11,909 nucleotides of DNA, taken from positions 1-11,909 of the forward strand of contig RKRX01000217.1 in the NCBI GenBank assembly GCA_007571185.1, given 5' to 3'. The DNA comes from Oceanicaulis sp. (lineage in GTDB: Bacteria > Pseudomonadota > Alphaproteobacteria > Caulobacterales > Maricaulaceae). This document shows positions 9,750-11,909 of this stretch, in pieces (the first letter of the stretch is position 1; every line of letters begins with the position of its first letter). Below the pieces are notes generated by a model. That model had not been told where the DNA came from. It saw only the letters and a list, made by a program, of their open reading frames with translations, and ran no database searches. The position numbers were made by a program, and so were the translations under genes.

Positions 9750-9813
9750 CGACAATGGTCTGTCCCAGGGCTCAAACCGATCTCCCCAAGAACCGGGGAG
9801 AATACGATTGTCG
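9750..9813 (-). promoter_or_regulatory. Nested stem in the rplJ leader, possible L10-binding structure
   Basis: On the minus strand CGACAAT (9807-9813) pairs perfectly with ATTGTCG (9750-9756). It encloses the perfect hairpin TCTCCCC/GGGGAGA (9781-9801, 7 bp, 7-nt loop GGTTCTT). A closing stem with an internal hairpin and unpaired joins, 90-150 nt before rplJ, resembles the general layout of L10 leaders. I cannot confirm the kink-turn by eye. Confidence 0.4.
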
Positions 9814-9970
9814 CTCTGTCTCCTCCGGGGTCGTTGAATTAAGAGGCGGAAGCCTCCCCCGGGATCTTGGACAGGTGGCCCGGATAGTTCGCCGCACGGC
9901 GTCTTCTCCGGCCAGACATCCATCACAATGGCGAACCACCATGCTGGAAACTCAATGACGGAACGACAGG

Positions 9971-10681
9971 CTAACCCTGCTCCGTCGACACAACCGCCTC
10001 AGCGGTATCAACTTTCACGCCCGGCCCCATGGTGGAACTGATCGCGATGCGCCTGACATACTGACCCTTGGCGCCCGAAGGTTTGGCTTGCATGAGCGCC
10101 TCCAACAATGCGTTGACATTTTCGGCGATAGCATGCTCGGAAAAGGAAACCTTGCCTACGCCGCAGTGCACGACACCAGCTTTTTCGGCGCGGAATTCAA
10201 CAGCCCCTCCCTTGGAGTCATTGATTGCCTTGGTCACGTCCATGGTTACGGTACCCACTTTTGGGTTTGGCATCATGCCGCGCGGACCCAGAACTTTACC
10301 CAAGCGACCGACCAACGGCATCATATCAGGAGTAGCGATCACTTTGTCAAAGTTGATCTCGCCACCCTGGATCCGCTCCGCCAGGTCTTCGGCGCCCACA
10401 ATTTCAGCACCCGCAGCGGTAGCTTCCTCAGCCTTCGCACCACGAGCGAACACAGCGACACGCACCGAACGACCGCTGCCGTTGGGCAGATTGGCTACGC
10501 CACGCACCATCTGATCTGCGTGACGAGGGTCAACGCCCAGGTTCACAGCCACTTCTACGGTTTCGTCAAACTTTGCAGTTGCGCGCGCCTTGACCAACTT
10601 CACCGCTTCGACAACGGTGTGCAGCCTGTCACGATCAAGACCCTCACGGCCTGCAGCGACGCGCCTTGCGATTCCAGCCAT
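9971..10681 (-). CDS. rplA: 50S ribosomal protein L1
   Basis: Encodes the protein of the L1 stalk, which binds 23S rRNA and helps move deacylated tRNA out of the E site. In many bacteria L1 also represses the rplK-rplA mRNA. The protein has 236 residues, typical of the family. The N-terminal half contains [26 protein letters not shown] at 36-61. The family signature [19 protein letters not shown] lies at 125-143. The RNA-binding C-terminal half ends with [11 protein letters not shown]. It starts only 2 nt after the rplK stop codon. GGAG at 10687-10690 overlaps the end of rplK and lies 5 nt before the ATG, so translation of the two genes is probably coupled. The product is certain. Confidence 0.98.
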   Translation of the reverse strand: MAGIARRVAAGREGLDRDRLHTVVEAVKLVKARATAKFDETVEVAVNLGVDPRHADQMVRGVANLPNGSGRSVRVAVFARGAKAEEATAAGAEIVGAEDLAERIQGGEINFDKVIATPDMMPLVGRLGKVLGPRGMMPNPKVGTVTMDVTKAINDSKGGAVEFRAEKAGVVHCGVGKVSFSEHAIAENVNALLEALMQAKPSGAKGQYVRRIAISSTMGPGVKVDTAEAVVSTEQG

Positions 10682-10683
10682 GT

Positions 10684-11115
10684 CTACTCCGCCACCCTCA
10701 GTCCCATGGAACGCGCGGAACCCTCGATGATCCTGACCGCAGCATCAAGGTCATTAGCGTTCAGATCTTTCATTTTCGCCTCTGCGATCTCACGACACTG
10801 AGCCCTGGTCACTACAGCGACCGGCGCAGACTTGCCTGTCTCGCCGGATCCTTTCTCAATCTTTGCTGCCTTCTTTAAGTAAAAACTCGCAGGAGCAGTC
10901 TTTGTGATGAAGGTGAACGACTTGTCCTGATAAACCGTGATGGTTGTCGGGAGCGGCATTCCCTTTTCCACCTGTTGGGTCTTGGCATTAAACGCTTTGC
11001 AAAACTCCATAATATTCACACCGCGCTGACCCAGCGCCGGACCGATTGGCGGCGATGGGTTGGCTGCGCCAGCGGGAACCTGCAGATTGATGTAACCTGC
11101 GATTTTCTTCGCCAT
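10684..11115 (-). CDS. rplK: 50S ribosomal protein L11
   Basis: Encodes L11 of the GTPase-associated centre, which binds 23S rRNA next to L10 and takes part in factor-dependent GTP hydrolysis and in RelA activation. The protein has 143 residues, the usual length. It starts [16 protein letters not shown]. The Pro-rich N-terminal segment ([21 protein letters not shown], 18-38) is where thiazole antibiotics such as thiostrepton act in other species. The C-terminal RNA-binding domain contains the conserved [24 protein letters not shown] at 115-138. An in-frame ATG at 11253 would add 46 residues with no family support. The start at 11115 is set by GGGAGG at 11125-11130, 9 nt upstream. It follows nusG after 143 nt and precedes rplA by 2 nt. 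Confidence 0.98.
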   Translation of the reverse strand: MAKKIAGYINLQVPAGAANPSPPIGPALGQRGVNIMEFCKAFNAKTQQVEKGMPLPTTITVYQDKSFTFITKTAPASFYLKKAAKIEKGSGETGKSAPVAVVTRAQCREIAEAKMKDLNANDLDAAVRIIEGSARSMGLRVAE

Positions 11116-11154
11116 GACCCCTGTCCTCCCAAACACACCTTCAAAGCACGCGAG

Positions 11155-11215
11155 AATTGCACCATGAGTCGCGCCGACAAGAACGACCCGATCCCAAAGA
11201 AAGCGCGGTGCAATT
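11155..11215 (-). promoter_or_regulatory. Long stem before rplK, candidate L1 operator
   Basis: On the minus strand AATTGCACC (11207-11215) pairs perfectly with GGTGCAATT (11155-11163). The stem can continue with GCGC (11203-11206) to GCGC (11171-11174), leaving a one-sided 7-nt internal loop GACTCAT and a 28-nt terminal loop. It ends 39 nt before the rplK start. L1 is known to bind an asymmetric-loop helix in this mRNA leader in other bacteria; assigning this stem to L1 is inference. Confidence 0.45.
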
Positions 11216-11238
11216 GCGACATGAGCTCTTGTCGCAAT
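11213..11238 (-). promoter_or_regulatory. 8-bp hairpin after nusG
   Basis: On the minus strand ATTGCGAC and GTCGCAAT form a perfect 8-bp stem with the 10-nt loop AAGAGCTCAT, 20 nt after the nusG stop codon. A G-U pair may extend it by one. No T run follows. Its 3' arm shares 3 nt (11213-11215) with the 5' arm of the next stem, so the two cannot both form in full. It could be a processing site or part of a switch. Confidence 0.5.
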
Positions 11239-11258
11239 CTCCCGCGCCTGCACGACGC

Positions 11259-11792
11259 CTAGGTTATCTTCTCAACCTGGACGTATTTCAGTTCGACCGG
11301 GGTTGCCCGACCGAAAATGTTGATGGCAACCTTAAGGATGCCTTTTTCATAGTCAACCTCTTCCACCAGACCATTGAAGCTCTGGAAGTGACCGTCAACC
11401 ACACGCACAGTCTCACCAACTTCGTAGGTCACAGTCGGACGCGGACGCTCGGCATCCTCCTCCATTTGCCCCATTATGCGGCGCACTTCACTCTCAGGCA
11501 CCGGGGTCGGACGACGGCCCGAACCCAGAAAACCGGTAACGCGCGAATTGTTCTTGACAAGGTGGTAGGCCTCGTCGGTCATGTCCATCTTTACGAGCAC
11601 ATAGCCGGGAAAGTATTTACGCTCCGCGTTGACCTTGCGACCACGTCTCACCTCCACAACTTCCTCGGTCGGTACGAGCACCTCCTCGAACTTATCCTCA
11701 AGCCCCTCACGAATCGCATCGGCCCGAATTGCCTCAGCCACCTTCTTTTCGAAATTGGAATAAGCGTGAACGATATACCACTCCGCAGACAT
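11259..11792 (-). CDS. nusG: Transcription termination/antitermination factor NusG
   Basis: Encodes NusG, which binds the clamp of RNA polymerase through its N-terminal domain to reduce pausing, and binds Rho or ribosomal protein S10 through its C-terminal domain. The protein has 177 residues, normal for the family. The NGN domain covers about 4-110 and includes [18 protein letters not shown] and [11 protein letters not shown] (59-69). The KOW domain covers about 124-177, with the conserved block [13 protein letters not shown] (139-151) and [10 protein letters not shown] (159-168). An in-frame ATG at 11852, inside secE, would add 20 residues without family support. The start at 11792 has GGAGG at 11801-11805, 8 nt upstream, formed by the last codons of secE. 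The secE stop is only 4 nt away, so the pair is translationally coupled. The product is certain. Confidence 0.98.
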   Translation of the reverse strand: MSAEWYIVHAYSNFEKKVAEAIRADAIREGLEDKFEEVLVPTEEVVEVRRGRKVNAERKYFPGYVLVKMDMTDEAYHLVKNNSRVTGFLGSGRRPTPVPESEVRRIMGQMEEDAERPRPTVTYEVGETVRVVDGHFQSFNGLVEEVDYEKGILKVAINIFGRATPVELKYVQVEKIT

Positions 11793-11796
11793 GCGA

Positions 11797-11909
11797 TCAG
11801 CCTCCAAAACCGAGGAGGAACGACACCACCACGCCGATGACCCAGTCCACAATCAGGAAGAACACTGCAGCAATCGCAGCCACCACCCTGACAGTGTCCG
11901 TAGAACCTG
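11797..11909 (-). CDS. secE: Preprotein translocase subunit SecE, C-terminal part (cut by window edge)
   Basis: Encodes the essential small membrane subunit that clamps SecY in the SecYEG export channel of the inner membrane. Only the last 36 codons and the TGA are present, reading GSTDTVRVVAAIAAVFFLIV followed by DWVIGVVVSFLLGFGG. This is the C-terminal transmembrane helix of SecE with its usual V-D-W turn and a short glycine-rich tail. The identification rests on this match plus the position directly before nusG, which is nearly universal. The gene continues beyond 11909, so its start cannot be seen. Its last codons also form the nusG ribosome binding site. Confidence 0.93.
   Translation of the reverse strand, partial: GSTDTVRVVAAIAAVFFLIVDWVIGVVVSFLLGFGG

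Larger units (their letters stand above)
9662..9970 (-). other. rplA-rplJ leader region (309 nt, non-coding)
   Basis: No credible gene lies here; the longest minus-strand frame (9702-9926, 74 codons) has no recognisable features. Instead there are several RNA inverted repeats, described separately at 9672-9720 and 9750-9813. A short stem GAGGC-TTCC-GCCTC at 9843-9856 is followed by only two T residues, so it is at most a weak terminator. In E. coli the equivalent gap contains the L10 promoter and the binding site for L10 or the L10-L7/L12 complex on the mRNA. I could not pick a convincing promoter by eye. Confidence 0.65.
11116..11258 (-). other. nusG-rplK intergenic leader
   Basis: These 143 nt hold no gene of their own, although an in-frame ATG at 11253 opens a false extension of rplK through them. 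They contain two strong inverted repeats (listed separately) and the rplK ribosome binding site GGGAGG at 11125-11130. In E. coli a promoter and the L1 target for rplKA lie in the equivalent gap. I see no convincing -35/-10 pair and no hairpin followed by a T run. Confidence 0.6.

Noticed and set aside
9843..9856. GAGGC-TTCC-GCCTC stem as a terminator after rplKA
   Set aside because: The stem is only 5 bp and is followed by just two T residues before AATTC, too weak to call a terminator.
9702..9926. Minus-strand open frame of 74 codons in the rplA-rplJ gap
   Set aside because: The translation is Pro/Gly/Arg-rich and unlike any known protein, no good ribosome binding site is visible, and it overlaps the structured rplJ leader.
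11155..11186. TTGTCG with ATTCTC as a promoter for rplK
   Set aside because: The upstream hexamer is a partial match, but the -10 candidate ATTCTC is poor and lies at the end of the inverted repeat.

Overview
The window holds one conserved, information-processing operon read entirely on the minus strand. Gene order in transcription direction (high to low coordinates) is secE (3' end only), nusG, rplK, rplA, rplJ, rplL, rpoB, rpoC. This is the classic bacterial secE-nusG-rplKAJL-rpoBC cluster. The protein sequences point to an alphaproteobacterium: beta' starts [11 protein letters not shown], beta starts [20 protein letters not shown], and both large subunits carry the proteobacterial insertions. 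The lineage below class level is a guess; something near Caulobacterales, Maricaulales or Hyphomonadales would fit. All genes look intact, of normal family length and with their key residues. I see no mobile element, tRNA, rRNA or CRISPR array.

Layout: 11797-11909 is the last 36 codons of secE. nusG follows 4 nt later. A 143-nt gap with strong inverted repeats precedes rplK. rplK and rplA are 2 nt apart. A 309-nt leader precedes rplJ, and a 51-nt gap separates rplJ from rplL. A 255-nt gap with two hairpins separates rplL from rpoB, and 99 nt separate rpoB from rpoC. The rpoC stop codon lies 55 nt from the window edge; in relatives the next genes are usually rpsL-rpsG-fusA.

The genes couple transcription and translation. 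RpoB and RpoC are the two large subunits of RNA polymerase. NusG modulates elongation and bridges polymerase to the ribosome. L11, L1, L10 and L7/L12 build the GTPase-associated centre and the L1 stalk of the large ribosomal subunit. SecE is part of the protein export channel. L1 and L10 of this operon are known autoregulators in other bacteria, and the leaders before rplK and rplJ both contain RNA structures in the places where such operators would sit.

I found no undescribed gene system. The points most worth a second look are non-coding or overlaid on coding sequence: a perfect 34-bp palindrome inside the 3' end of rpoC; an rplJ leader in which an 8-bp stem partly covers the ribosome binding site and encloses two mutually exclusive hairpins; and a nusG-rplK leader with two overlapping long-arm inverted repeats. 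Three genes (nusG, rplK, rplJ) have an in-frame upstream ATG that would give a false N-terminal extension; the starts given here follow ribosome binding sites and family lengths.
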